64,000 bases of DNA from Ephydatia muelleri. Lineage: Eukaryota; Porifera; Demospongiae; Spongillida; Spongillidae. Positions 39,307-49,613 of the stretch are shown here, in pieces (within the stretch, counting starts at the first letter, position 1; each line of letters begins with the position of its first letter). A program made the translations under genes and the position numbers. The notes beneath the pieces were generated by a model, which was not told the DNA's origin, ran no database searches, and was given only the letters and a program-made list of their open reading frames with translations. The stretch lies in the NCBI GenBank assembly GCA_013339895.1, contig JABACO010000005.1, forward strand, positions 10,935,836-10,999,835, read 5' to 3'.

Positions 39307-41127
39307 ATGCCTACGTATCTGGTCTTCTTTATCACTACCATAGTGCAAGTGTGGGGACAGGGGGACTTCATTGGTCCAAAGTGCACACTACACATTTTGT
39401 CACTCTTGCCATACCCAAAAGGCACACCCGCACCATATAGCATGCGGTACAGTGACGGACCAGATATAGTACCAGCAGGATACCTAGCTGTTGAAATGAT
39501 CAACAACAGGTCCAATATTCTCAAGGACTATAATCTTGAACTCATTGAGGGTCATGATGGATGTGGCAATAAAAGAAGCACTCCTGTGGAAAATTTGCTT
39601 CTCCAGAACATATTCTACAGTGGAAAGAACATAGTTGGCATTGCAGGACCACGATGTTATACTTCAGCTGCTGTAGCTGGATTAATCACTGCTAAAGACG
39701 GAATTGCATTAGTTAATGTTCATACAAGCAGTCTTTTCAACTTGGGCAACACAAACCTGTATCCTTATTCATTTGGTGCCACACCCTCCATAGAAAGATT
39801 TGTAGAGGCGTATGTTGCACTCATGAAATTAAACAAATGGAGACATGTTGGAGCTTTATTTCAAGATGATGCAGGTTCTTACTCTGTGTTTGAGAGTCTG
39901 AATTCCAAGTTGAGTCAGATGAGTGGCTATGTGATGTCATTCTCCTCAGTCATTACAGAGAGTTATCTGCCATTGGACTCACTGCAGGCATCATCAGCAC
40001 GGGCCATTTTGATTAGTGCCAGCTCCAATTTAGCAAGAATGCTTATGTGCATAGCTTACACCAAGGGTGCAGTATTTCCCCAGTATCAGTGGACGTTTCT
40101 ATACAGAGTACCTGCAGAGTTTGTTGACATTGCATTTAAATATGGAGGGACAACATTCAATTGCAGCCGTACCAATTTACTTCAGGCTCTGGAGAACTCA
40201 ATTGTCATCACTTTCAGTTTTGAACCAAATTCAGGCGATTGGAACAAGACAGGCATATCAGGGTTAACATATCCTCAATACAAACAGGAGTATGCTAGAG
40301 CAGTTCAACGTTATAGCGATGGCTTTTATGGTCCACCTGTAAGAATTGCTAATACCACTTTGTGGGGTAACCCGTTTCATGATGCTATTTGGATCTTGGC
40401 ATTGGCCTTGAATGCTACTGATACAAGACTAAAGGAATATAATAAGAGCTTGTGTGATTTTACATATGGACAACCAAGTATAACACTTATGATTCAAGAA
40501 GAGATTTCAAGACTTGACTTTCTGGGTGTTGGTGGAAGAATTGTTTATAGTAACTTCAGTAGATTTACCCCAGGTATGGTCACAATGTGGCAAGTCATCT
40601 CCAACACCTTGCAGCCCTTGGGGAATTTTATTGATGATGATATTTTACAGATTACAGGGCAGCTGAATAATGGCACTATCCTTAATCGTCAAGAAGAAAA
40701 ATTCCAATTAAATTCAGTGCTATCAGTTATTTTCCTGATTTTTTCTGTTGCAGCAGTGATTTTCACAGCTGTATTTAATGTCCTCAATATAATCTTTCGA
40801 CAGTATGAGTCAATGAAGGCTCCAGTCATCGCCTGAACCATCTGGCTTATGCTGGGGTCTACTTACTGTCTATGACTGTTATAATGCTGACACTAACAGA
40901 AGGATTTTATCTACCCCTATCTGTGAAAAACATTATGCAATGGTGCATGTCCCTTGGGTGTCTTCTATTGGTTTTACTGCTGTTTATGCAACTGTGGCTG
41001 TCAAACTATTTCGGATTTACAAATTGCATGCTTATTGTAGAAGTACAGAAAATTTTCAAAAGCCTTTTGAAAGCAAATGTTGAGAGATTCACTTCTGTTG
41101 GAAGCAATTGCAGCTCTTATTGTACAC
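39307..41127 (+). pseudogene. GABA-B receptor-like class C GPCR, copy B (intact ectodomain, broken 7TM)
   Basis: The ATG at 39307 is preferred because it gives a good signal peptide (MPTYLVFFITTIVQVWGQ). The frame is open for 509 codons to 40836. Residues about 25-400 form the ANF_receptor-type ligand domain, with Cys residues and many N-x-S/T sites, and TM1 is at about 472-497. A one-base deletion near 40820 (GGCTCCAG, against GGCATCCAG in copy A) ends the frame just after TM1. Readable 7TM sequence continues in other frames with further indels to about 41127, inside TM4, where homology to copy A stops abruptly at TTGTAC and unrelated repeat sequence begins. As it stands it could make a secreted or single-pass ligand-binding protein, but decay is the simpler reading. 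Same strand as copy A. Confidence 0.85.
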
Positions 41128-41647
41128 TGTAAAAATAAAAAAGAGCGACTAGCACTCCAAAAAGCGGAGTAACAGTCGCGCTCAATATAGCATCCCGAAG
41201 CTGGACTGATACGTACTCCGCCCCTAGTGGAGTGTATGTGACCCAGGGCCAGTGAGAGCCGTACTGAGGCCCAGGGTAACAGAGCGTTTGGGGCCCCATA
41301 GGCCCCATAAAACCTGACTCACCACCATTTGTAACTCGCATGCAAATGGATAGCTAACGCATGGCATTTCGTGTTATGATGCATGTGGATACAGGTAGTT
41401 GTCTTCAACAAACATAATTGTGCATAATTGAGCAAATGATGCATGGAATAAATATTACAAAGGTATTCTTTCTCGAAGCACCGAGTCATATTTAACAGTT
41501 CTGGCTAAGTCGACTCGATACAAAGTAGGAAAAGGACCTGCAACCACTCTTGTGTCATAGTGGAACGCGTATAGTTCTTTATTCTTTTTAGCTGGCTAAA
41601 ACTTCTTTCTGCAGAGGCAACAGTTGCAGGCAAGGTGCAAAATATTA
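41128..41647. other. Repeat-like sequence abutting truncated receptor copy B
   Basis: It starts ACTGTAAAAATAAAAAAGAG and contains small palindromes (GGGGCCCCATAGGCCCC, about 41290). It has the look of an inserted or joined repeat that removed the receptor's 3' end. No gene. Confidence 0.5.
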
Positions 41648-41771
41648 GCCCTGTTCTCGTTGGTACCTAGGTTCACATGCCCTGTTCTCGTTGGTACCTA
41701 GGTTCACATGCCCTGTTCTCGTTGGTACCTAGGTTCACATGCCCTGTTCTCGTTGGTACCTAGGTTCACAT
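41648..41771 (+). repeat. 31-bp tandem repeat, exactly four units
   Basis: Four identical copies of a 31-bp unit containing CTCGTTGGTACCTAGGTT; the inner word GGTACC is palindromic. Confidence 0.92.
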
Positions 41772-42124
41772 CATCAGACGCATCCGACTGAAAAACGATC
41801 ACAAGACTATTTCAAGTCCACCTCTGTCATTGTTTTTTACTTGTACAAGAACCCAAATAGATCATCAATGCGTTTTACAGCGTCCAAACGGCACGTCAAT
41901 CCCTGTATAACGGGGTCAATTAGACAATAGAATACGCCCTGCACGGTAGCTGCTGGTGGAAAAACTAGAAAAACTGTGTCAGCTTTGGTAACTTCGCATC
42001 TTTCTCTCTTTCTTCTTGTGCTCACTTCCGTTACTTGCTCCACTTTCAAATCGCCGCATAGTTGCAGTTAATAGCTAAACGTGAATAAATAGAGAAGCGC
42101 CCGCCCATATTAATTAGCAACCGT

Positions 42125-42158
<34 letters not shown>

Positions 42159-43578
42159 ACCGGCTCTGATGCCAACTTAAAGGAGGAGTTGCTGTGTAAA
42201 TACACGGCGTATTGCCCATCAATGACGCACAGACCGCGGGCTCTCCATTCTCTCGTATAAAACACGTCGGTCTGCTCTCATTAAACGCGTGGAAAGAAAG
42301 CCCTACGCCCCAAAACATTGAAATGGTTGCGTAATCCCACAGCAACTACCCTGACCGTCGTGCTTGTGCACATGCAGCTAACTCCGACCGCTTGAGTTCA
42401 ATAATAGATAGGGACGCTCGGGAACTGAAATACACTGAGACAAAACTGTCAAGGTAAAGTGAACAACATGTGCTATCTATTTTGTGTACATGGTATATAG
42501 TGTCTACGAATTTTCTGAAGTAGTTTTGGAGTCTTTTGAAATGTGCCAATATTACGAGTTACCGCGCTATTGTATATACTTGTACCAGGATACATGAAAC
42601 ATAATATTATACGTGTGCATTACATGGCAAATACTATACGAGTGAGTTTTGATCATCTAGTATATTTTAGAACTGTTAAGAAACGTGGCCAAACATGTTC
42701 GGTCACGCCATTTGGGAAGCCTTCTGCACAGCAGGATTTTTCAAACGTGTCCTCCAATTTTTCATACGGACTGAAATACAAACTTCCAGGCTGGGTTTAA
42801 TGAACAAAATCCAGGATGGTTTCAAACACACACACAGTGCATTCAAGGCTTTTCCATCTGGAATTTAGTATCCAGTGCGGAAAAGTCTTCTAAACCACCA
42901 TGGATTAAAATCCACGATTGATGGCTGGGAGTTCATCTAAAAGTTTCTAACTTCGTCCTGTGATTATTACTAAATACATATGACAGTAGGGGATGAGGAG
43001 ACTACAGCTGAAATCGTGGTACTTGAGCATATAATTATTCAGTATTTCAATGTTTGGCATTAGTTTTTGGGAAAAGGGTGATGATATCACACATTTGATT
43101 GCATTGAAAAGTTGATAAACTACGTGACAAAAAATATCGAACGTGTGAAGTTGTCACGTGACTTCGTAATTATTCAGCATTTCGTTTGAGCAACCTGTTC
43201 AATACGAACGTTTTTGTTATTTCTGCACCGTTACGGCGACGAATTGTTTTAAAAAGTGTTATATATATACTATGTCAACGGCTCTAATCGATCGTTCGAG
43301 TCAAAATTCCAACGTGGTACACCGTTAGAGTTTTAATCTCAAATAAGTGCTGTTTAGAGATAGTAAAATTTCTAGATACTTTTACCAACAAGAATCCTTA
43401 TGGGCATCGCTGTAGCTTTTATAGATACAAAAGAGGTGTCTGCACTAGAAGCAACCCAACCAACCTGTTACCTGTTCGCTAGAACAGCCATCCAAACTTT
43501 AGACTTTGATTGTCGTCCATTTTCAAATGAATAACGTTTTAATTATTCACGTTATTAATGACAAAATGCATGGCTGGC
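41772..43578. other. Repeat-rich stretch, no gene recognised
   Basis: It contains a 31-base poly(C) tract at 42126-42156. The segment 42240-42350 shares diverged sequence (TGCTCTCATT-AAACGCGT) with 45025-45105, so both are members of one old repeat family. Confidence 0.45.
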
Positions 43579-44998
43579 TGTTCTTTTCAGAGCCAAACTC
43601 AGAGCCCTTCGTCAATTCGAGCAACACGAAGAGCTAGCGTTGCAGCGTCAGAAGTTTGGGAAGCTTTTAACACCGGTTCCGTGAGAATTTGATACTTTTT
43701 TGGCCTATTTTGTCGAACTCACGTTTTGGAAAATTAGTCGGAACGGTACCAATAGCCACAAAGTTCGGTGTACTAAGTAGTTCAACTCTTTAGACGATGT
43801 TTGGAGCTGCTGCCATCCTTGCAACTACTTCCTCTGAGGACCTACATTTTTTTAGAGTCGAGAGGGTATAAGGCCGTTACCGGAACGGGACACTTTTTTC
43901 TGACAAGGTTTCTGAGTTTAAAAATAGTATAGAAATGCTCATCTGGATCGGATAGCTAGCGCTTGAGAAAATTCTGGCAGTCATCTATCATGCTAGCGTC
44001 GAAACAGACACTAACACCTCTTTGGTTCTCGACTCCGGACCCAAATGTTGGTCGTGCACAGGCCCAAACGTCTAATATTTGGCCACACGTAAGCGTTAAT
44101 GACGTCACGCAGGTTTCAGTTACACACTTCGTCACTATGTAGTTGCTATTTATGTAATACGTTGCTATAAATATATACAGCACGTAAGCCTCCCGTTGTT
44201 CGTTCCCGTCCGGTTATGGATCATCTCGTACCCAGACAAAAATCGTCTATAATATCTACGCAAGTCCTCGAACGAGGTAAACAACTGTAAGTGCGTTTTG
44301 TACAAGAACTAAGCTATCTGTCAACACGGAATCCATTGTGGCCTCCTAATCGTTCCAAATGACACTTAAAAGCGTGTTAATAGTGGCTCTTGATTGCTAA
44401 GGAAAAAAGTGTCCTTCGCAACGTTTCCTGACCGAAAAAGCTACAACCGCGTCACTTTGAACACATACAGGGAAGTGTCCACGATAGATATAAGGCAGAC
44501 AACAACGCCAAATGTCTAGCCGATAGTTAAACTATCTATACATATGCTTTTCCAGACAATTGGTGGCGTTCCGACTAATTTTTAGAAAGTCGGTTCGACA
44601 GAAAAAGTATCAAATTCTCACGGAACCGGTGTTAAACGAAAGGAACCTCAGAGGGGAACTCCCAAAACTGCTAGTTTGAGTCGGTCACGTTGCCGAAGCA
44701 AGATTTCAGTAAGAAATCGCAGGACTGCAGTGAAAATGCTGCCAAGGAGCTCGAGTGACTATCGAATACATGACGAACATTTTCTGATATGAAGCAGGAC
44801 GCTTGCTTTGCGGTTATATTACATGGTGAAGGAAAATTCCCTACGAACGCCCAGAATATGGTCAGCAAGATGTTTCTAGTTAGCCCCAGTACTCTCCGAT
44901 TTCTTGCTTCGGTAGAGCGAACCGCCTGACACTACAACGCTAGCTCTTCGTGTTTCTCAATTTGACGAAGGGCTCTGAGTTTGGCTCTGAAAAGAACA
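43579..44998. repeat. Inverted repeat pair, 64-bp arms
   Basis: Arm 43579-43642 and the reverse complement of 44935-44998 differ at only about three positions. Each arm reads TGTTCTTTTCAG| followed by an ORF starting AKLRALRQ, that is, a splice acceptor plus exon start on opposite strands. A second inverted block lies inside (about 43661-43755 against 44563-44640, sharing CACCGGTTCCGTGAGAATTT), so the structure is nested. Confidence 0.75.
44166..44276 (+). CDS. Candidate promoter and short first exon of an unknown gene
   Basis: TATAAATA at 44166-44173 lies about 50 bp before an ATG at 44216. The ORF MDHLVPRQKSSIISTQVLER runs to a donor GAACGAG|GTAAAC (GT at 44277). No downstream exon could be assigned. 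The words CTCGTACCCAGAC (about 44227) and, inverted, GTCTGGGTACGAG (about 46520) could be ends of one element. Confidence 0.25.
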
Positions 44999-45647
44999 GC
45001 ATTGAACTCCAGCCCACGGCTGTTTGCTCTCATTGAACACGTAAAAAGTAGGCCCTCCGCCAAGAAATGGTTTGCTTGTCCCATAGCAACAAACCTGACA
45101 AGCAAATCCCTGTGCATGGAATGCGTTATACACAAAGCACACAGAATACACAAGCTATACAATGCTGAAGAAACACCTCTGACCTTCATATCATATATAA
45201 AATCACGTGGCCTTACCGTGCAAAAACGTGTCAGTTTTGTGGCTTGAAGACAAGGCGACTTATTTCAGGACGTACGGACCTCGTGAGTTCTAAAGACTGT
45301 AGCGACTCTCATGCACAACGATGGGCTAAACCTAAACGACAACCTTACCTGCATGTGTGGTATATAGATACCTGTACTTGTGTCTACTAAAGGCGTGTGT
45401 CGCCGAATCTTCTGAAGAGGTGTTTAACACCGTGTCCGTGAAATTAGACGACTTTTTTCGTCCAACCAATATTCAGAAAATTAGTCTCATTGGTTCCATT
45501 TGCTATATAAAATATATCATTAGAAAGCTAATCTCTCGCTGAACTGTTACGAGCAATTCCTAACTTTTTATCTATTTCCAGTAATAAGCCATACTTATCT
45601 ATAGTGGAATCGTTCCCGTTTTTAGTTGCGGACTTGCGGTAAAACAT

Positions 45648-45717
45648 TAGTCTGGCGTAGCCACACCCTCGCGTATACACGCAGGTGTATACGCGAGGGT
45701 GTGGCTACGCCAGACTA
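45648..45717. mobile_element. 70-bp foldback element, 33-bp perfect arms, 9-bp target duplication
   Basis: Arms 45648-45680 and 45685-45717 are exact reverse complements around a 4-base loop (GCAG). The 9-mers GTAAAACAT at 45639-45647 and 45718-45726 are identical. The ends begin TAGTCTGG, close to the TAGTCTCG ends of the element at 8479, which also has a 9-bp duplication. Confidence 0.85.
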
Positions 45718-45900
45718 GTAAAACATTGTGCAGTACATTTTTTTCCTAGGAGCCATTGTATTTGAATCTGGCTTGCCCATGAGGCTTCATTATGCATAAA
45801 CAAAGGGGACCCAGGTAGTATCAAGCTCGTATTTAGCCTCTTACTGTGATAACTTGTATCTGTTTCTGTAGTGTGAACGTCGGTCCCCGGACCATCGCTT

Positions 45901-45974
45901 TAGTCTCGTTCCCAGACAACATGACGCAATGTTTGTTGCGAAATGTATATAGGCCAGTGTCTGGAACGAGACTA
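45901..45974. mobile_element. 74-bp MITE-like element with TAGTCTCG ends
   Basis: Left end TAGTCTCGTTCCCAGAC and inverted right end TAGTCTCGTTCCAGAC. The flanking 9-mers differ, so the target duplication is not supported and it may be rearranged. Confidence 0.55.
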
Positions 45975-46204
45975 ATTACGCAATGTGTACTCGTTCGGGA
46001 TGCCACTTTCGTGCTATGATAAACACAAAAAGCCAGTGACAGTGTGACAAGTGCAATGCAGGTTACTATTGCACCAAGTGTTGTAAATGCCAAAATCTCA
46101 AGCGAGCCTAAAGCGGAAAGGTATCTATAGAGCAGCCTGAAACAGCTGTAAGGTCTAATTACGCATGGAAGACACCGTGACTGTCCATCTTCCAGGAAAA
46201 ATAC

Positions 46205-46462
46205 TTGCAGTGTATAAAAGTATTGGCAGCAAACCACAGGCACACGTCTGCTGGTAGTTACAAGCGTGGAAGACTTTTGAGTAATGGAGGTGTTTCTGGG
46301 AGGAAGAAGGCCGTGTGTTACAGTGATTGTGATATGCAGAAGGACCTATCAAAGTGGAATAAACAAGAGCTACAGGCCTACTTAATCCACCACAATCTGA
46401 AGAAAAGTGGGAACAAACCTGATCACTTACTTCGTATAAGGCAACACATGAATACAGACTGA
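46205..46462 (+). CDS. Small ORF with a SAP-like domain
   Basis: The frame is open from about 46205 without an early ATG; the first in-frame ATG precedes MQKDLSKWNKQELQAYLIHH. This is followed by NLKKSGNKPDHLLRIRQHM and TGA. The pattern of a Trp, L..YL, then a Gly/Lys turn and L..RI matches SAP motifs, which bind DNA in many nuclear proteins and in some transposon proteins. A possible acceptor (AGTTACAAG|) lies at about 46264, so this may be a last exon. The surrounding sequence is repeat debris. Confidence 0.4.
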   Translation: MQCIKVLAANHRHTSAGSYKRGRLLSNGGVSGRKKAVCYSDCDMQKDLSKWNKQELQAYLIHHNLKKSGNKPDHLLRIRQHMNTD

Positions 46463-47234
46463 TGCTGATTTTATTATGCATACTTATTTGGGCGTACACG
46501 TAGATTGCTAACGTACGTAGTCTGGGTACGAGCGAAGAGCCGCCACTTCCCCATTGATTCTCTCGGCAGGTAAGACACCTGTTGTAACGCAAGCACGCGT
46601 ATATCTACACGACACATTAGTACGAATTCGGCTATTTTCAAATGAATCCAACTAAATGCGTTCATTTTCGAGTGTGACAAAGGCGTAGGAAAAAAGTGTA
46701 GTTACCGGCTAAACCCGCAACTTTAAACCCGTGAAGGTAATAAGTACGGCCTCAGTATTAAGCAAAACGTCAACTGAAAGAAGTTGCTCGACAAGACTCA
46801 GCAGGTTATTGCACAAACAGACCATATGAGACTAATTTTTCATTGTTAGGTGTTCGACAAAAATGGGCTTTTAAAAAAAGGTCGTCTAATTTCACGGAAG
46901 CGGTGTTTTAAAAGTCGCCATTTTTCGATAATCTACGCGTACTTCTATTCCAGCATTTTACGCTGAGACGAATGAAGGGTAATATGAAAGAGCTAAAGCG
47001 TTGTATTTTTTATATCACGTATCATGTTTTTCGTTTCTATGAAGGGTCTAGAGCTGAGCTGTACACTACCTACATGGCTATCCGTACACCAAACGGATGA
47101 TAAAAGCACTTCTATAATGTGCACAGGGCACAAGACGCCTATGGATTGCTGTTGCTGGTTGCAGACATATACATATCCAAAAGCAGAGATAATTTTCATA
47201 TTACCTCTACCAAAAGTGAGAACTAAGTTAATTT

Positions 47235-47445
47235 TATTCTCCTTTGTGGTGGGGGTGGCAGCTTCAACTTGTGGGGTAATACTTATTAAGTGTTCCTTGA
47301 CTATACACAGCAGATGCTGTACTTTATCAGTCACTGCTGTGTGTGATAGGCCAAGTCGTGTAAACTTAGAATGAATGGACTCGGCCCCCTGTTCACCTAG
47401 GGACCAAAACCAACATGGGTTGAATTGGCCCATGGGATGGCATGA
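47235..47445 (-). CDS. Transposase-like C-terminal exon (EQGAESIH motif)
   Basis: Minus-strand reading gives CWFWSLGEQGAESIHSKF, then RLGLSHTAVTDKVQHLL and KEHLISITPQ, and a Lys/Thr tail. An (S)EQGxExIHxxF motif followed by R(L)..V..H is what I recall near the C-terminus of several metazoan RNase-H-like transposase families, where the Glu may be catalytic. It lies downstream of the exon at 47600-48078 on the same strand. At least one short exon is probably missing between them. The exon edges are approximate. Confidence 0.45.
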
Positions 47446-47599
47446 TCCTCCAGTACATGCATTTTGATGGGGACAGTTGCCTCAGGAAAGGATTCAGTGA
47501 AGTTTGAGCAAGGGACATGCATAATGTCTGAATGTTAGCTAGCTGACAGAGTGAAGAAGGTACATGATCAATGTGCTTGTAACGTTACAGTTGCAGTAC

Positions 47600-48078
47600 C
47601 TTTAGAGCCGTATGCACATGGTTACCAATAAAAGCTGCCCCAAAGTATTGCTGGCGGTGCACTCCTATAGACTGCAATGCAGAATCCAACTCCTTAACAA
47701 AGGGACCTTCTTTTACAGAAATTCCCTTTTTCACTGTGGCTGTGCATTTGGCTACCTTTGTTTCCTAGTGTGATTAATTCTTCAATACGCTTTGTTTTAT
47801 TTACACTGCATGTACTTACTAGTTGTTTAAGAGATTTCTTTTTGTCTTCACATTTTTTGAAGAAATCCACAGTGACTGGATCTTTCTCCCCAATTACTAG
47901 TGACACATATGTTACCATTTGCTGCAATTCATCATATGACTGTTGGGCTTGCTCCATCTCCGCTTGTAATAGGTGAAGCTTTTGCAGCTCTTGGCTATAT
48001 GTGGAAAAGCTGGAGTGGGCATCCTCACTTGAATGCAGAGCCAACTCAAGGTCAAGGTTATGACACTCGTCTTCACAG
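47600..48078 (-). CDS. Coiled-coil / transposase-like exon of a mobile-element gene
   Basis: The exon starts after the acceptor TTTACCAAG| and encodes a coiled coil (STYSQELQKLHLLQAEMEQ), then KCEDKKKSLKQLV and RIEELITLGNK. After one frame change near 47752 it continues VKEGPFVKELDSALQSIGV, HRQQYFGAAFIGNHVHTALK, and ends at the donor GT (47598-47599). The RQQYFG..F.GNHVH.ALK pattern is one I associate with transposase-like proteins of unclassified metazoan elements. The His-Thr-rich part of the longer ORF upstream is only the TG microsatellite. Confidence 0.5.
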
Positions 48079-48131
48079 CTTGGTAAAGATACCCATAGTG
48101 ATGTGAAGCCCAGGTGGGAAAACCTTAGCAT

Positions 48132-48174
<43 letters not shown>

Positions 48175-48290
48175 GGTGTGAGTGTGGGGTGTGTGGGTGT
48201 GTGGGTGTGGGTTGTGTGGGTGTGGGGTTGTGTGGGTGTGGGGTTGTGTGGGTCGGGGTTGTTCTGTGTGTGTGTGTGGGTGATCATGCA
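48132..48290. repeat. TG/GGTG microsatellite
   Basis: A (TG)n run passing into GGTGTGGG-type units. It generates open frames on both strands that are not genes. Confidence 0.9.
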
Positions 48291-48393
48291 AAACATTTCT
48301 TGACGCTATTATACCTACCTGTGAAATAGGAATGTTAAAAATAGGCTCTGTAATGTTTGTAATTAATTGCAAAAGATGGTTAGTTATATGTAA

Positions 48394-48889
48394 AGTGTAG
48401 GTGGTATACACACTTGGTAAATGAGTGTCCCATTATGTGAATATGTTTACTTTGCAGGTACTGGGACAATGTTGTAGCCAGTTGTATGGCTTTACCATAC
48501 ACCTGTATGCAATTTTCTTTACTGCTGCTTTTTGTACTTTGCACACGCACGTCTGCACGCTCTGTAGAAACTTGTTGGGAAATCAACAGTGTCATTGCGT
48601 ATGTCTATTGCAAAGTATGTGAAGAGCTCCTTTGAAAAGGCAGCACAGGTGTATTTTGTTTGAGACTCTCGTTTTCCACCTTTATACGCAATGACACTGT
48701 TGATTTCCCAACAAGTTTCTACAGAGCGTGCAGACGTGCGTGTGCAAAGTACAAAAAGCAGCAGTAAAGAAAATTGCATACAGGTGTATGGTAAAGCCAT
48801 ACAACTGGCTACAACATTGTCCCAGTACCTGCAAAGTAAACATATTCACATAATGGGACACTCATTTACCAAGTGTGTATACCTACACT
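48394..48889. repeat. Inverted duplication, about 207-bp arms, 81-bp spacer
   Basis: Arm 48394-48602 and the reverse complement of 48684-48889 are identical apart from a 3-base difference near the outer end. Each arm carries the same exon fragment, so one copy reads leftward into the coiled-coil/transposase exons and the other rightward into the RING exon. Confidence 0.92.
48519..48683 (-). pseudogene. RAG1 N-terminal-like fragment (IDI..D...PT.F..C motif)
   Basis: Reading leftward across the spacer into the left arm gives YKGGKRESQTKYTCAAFSK, ELFTYFAIDIRNDTV, DFPTSFYRACRRACAKYKK and a stop. The pattern L...F.ID[IV]..D.....PT.F..C matches the zinc-binding N-terminal region of RAG1, which has an I-D-V...I-H-P-T-E-F-C pattern. 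The His is replaced by Phe and one Cys by Tyr. In another frame of the arm W.SHTTG can be read, comparable with the W.PHT that follows in RAG1. It is degenerate. Homology is by eye only and modest. Confidence 0.4.
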
Positions 48890-48980
48890 TGTAATTATAT
48901 ACATGCGTTGCCACACAGGAACCCACACAGCAGAAGCTGGCTCCACTTACATGTAAAGGAGGTAACCCACAGAAACCAGG

Positions 48981-49445
48981 GTGACAACCAGGCATCACAA
49001 CCAAATGCCTTGCTTGCTGATCACATCAACACTATTGCACCACCAAGGTTGTGTGTCACAGAAAGGAACCACAGTTAGCCCCAACACAATACTTCCAGCA
49101 GCAGACTTACTTAAGTGCCAAATGTGTGAACAAATGCTGGTGCAGCCACTTACACTGCACTGCAATGCAGTTGTATGTACAAAGTGCATCACTGACTACA
49201 TAGCAACACCTGCCAGCCCTCAGTGTCCATGCTGTATGATAGTGCCGTGAACTTACTGCCAAATTCAGTGCAGCCACTCCAGCCTGCAGTTAAAGACCTT
49301 ACTACATACAAAGACCATTTGCCTAGAACAGTCAAGTGTGAAGGATTTGTTCAACTACTCTGCCATGATTGTAGGAGAGTCTATCCTCTTCTCTCCAGTC
49401 TGGTAGAAGAAAATGAGAGATACAGCAATAAGATAGCTGAATTGG
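48981..49445 (+). pseudogene. RING-finger exon with RAG1-like spacing, one frameshift
   Basis: Frame 48981-49250 encodes LLKCQMCEQMLVQPLTLHC, NAVVCTKCITDY, IATPASPQCPCC. The spacing C-x2-C-x11-C-x4-C-x2-C...C-x2-C aligns without gaps to the first part of the RAG1 RING (which begins CQICEHIL.DPV). The zinc-ligand His of the C-x-H pair is Ala here. A one-base shift near 49235-49250 then gives NLLPNSVQPLQPAVKDLTT, with C..LLCHDC, and VEENERYSNKIAEL up to a consensus donor TTG|GTAAGT (GT at 49446). It is the plus-strand continuation of the right arm of the inverted duplication. It could also be a TRIM-like RING unrelated to RAG1. Confidence 0.5.
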
Positions 49446-49508
49446 TAAGTGGAATGCACTTTGGTATATGGATTATTTGCACCTTCTGATACAGTACTTA
49501 GGGTAAAT

Positions 49509-49542
<34 letters not shown>

Positions 49543-49568
49543 GTGGGGGGGGTGGATGGGGGGGGGGA
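49509..49568. repeat. Poly(G)-rich tract beside the second gap
   Basis: More than 30 consecutive G, then G-rich sequence, about 45 bp before the N run; the likely cause of the assembly break. Confidence 0.9.
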
Positions 49569-49613
49569 ATATTGGGAAGTTACACAATAATGTACATGCA
49601 CCTTTTTTAACCT

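Noticed and set aside
41648..41771. CRISPR-like array
   Set aside because: Four identical 31-bp units are directly adjacent with no spacers, in a eukaryotic genome: a plain tandem repeat.
44225..46533. A 2.3-kb element bounded by CTCGTACCCAGAC and its inverse
   Set aside because: Only 13 bp match, there is no target duplication, and the left word lies inside a putative exon. The evidence is too weak.
47694..48411. Long His-Thr-Pro ORFs on the minus strand
   Set aside because: The N-terminal part is the TG microsatellite. Only 47600-48078 has non-repetitive coding character.
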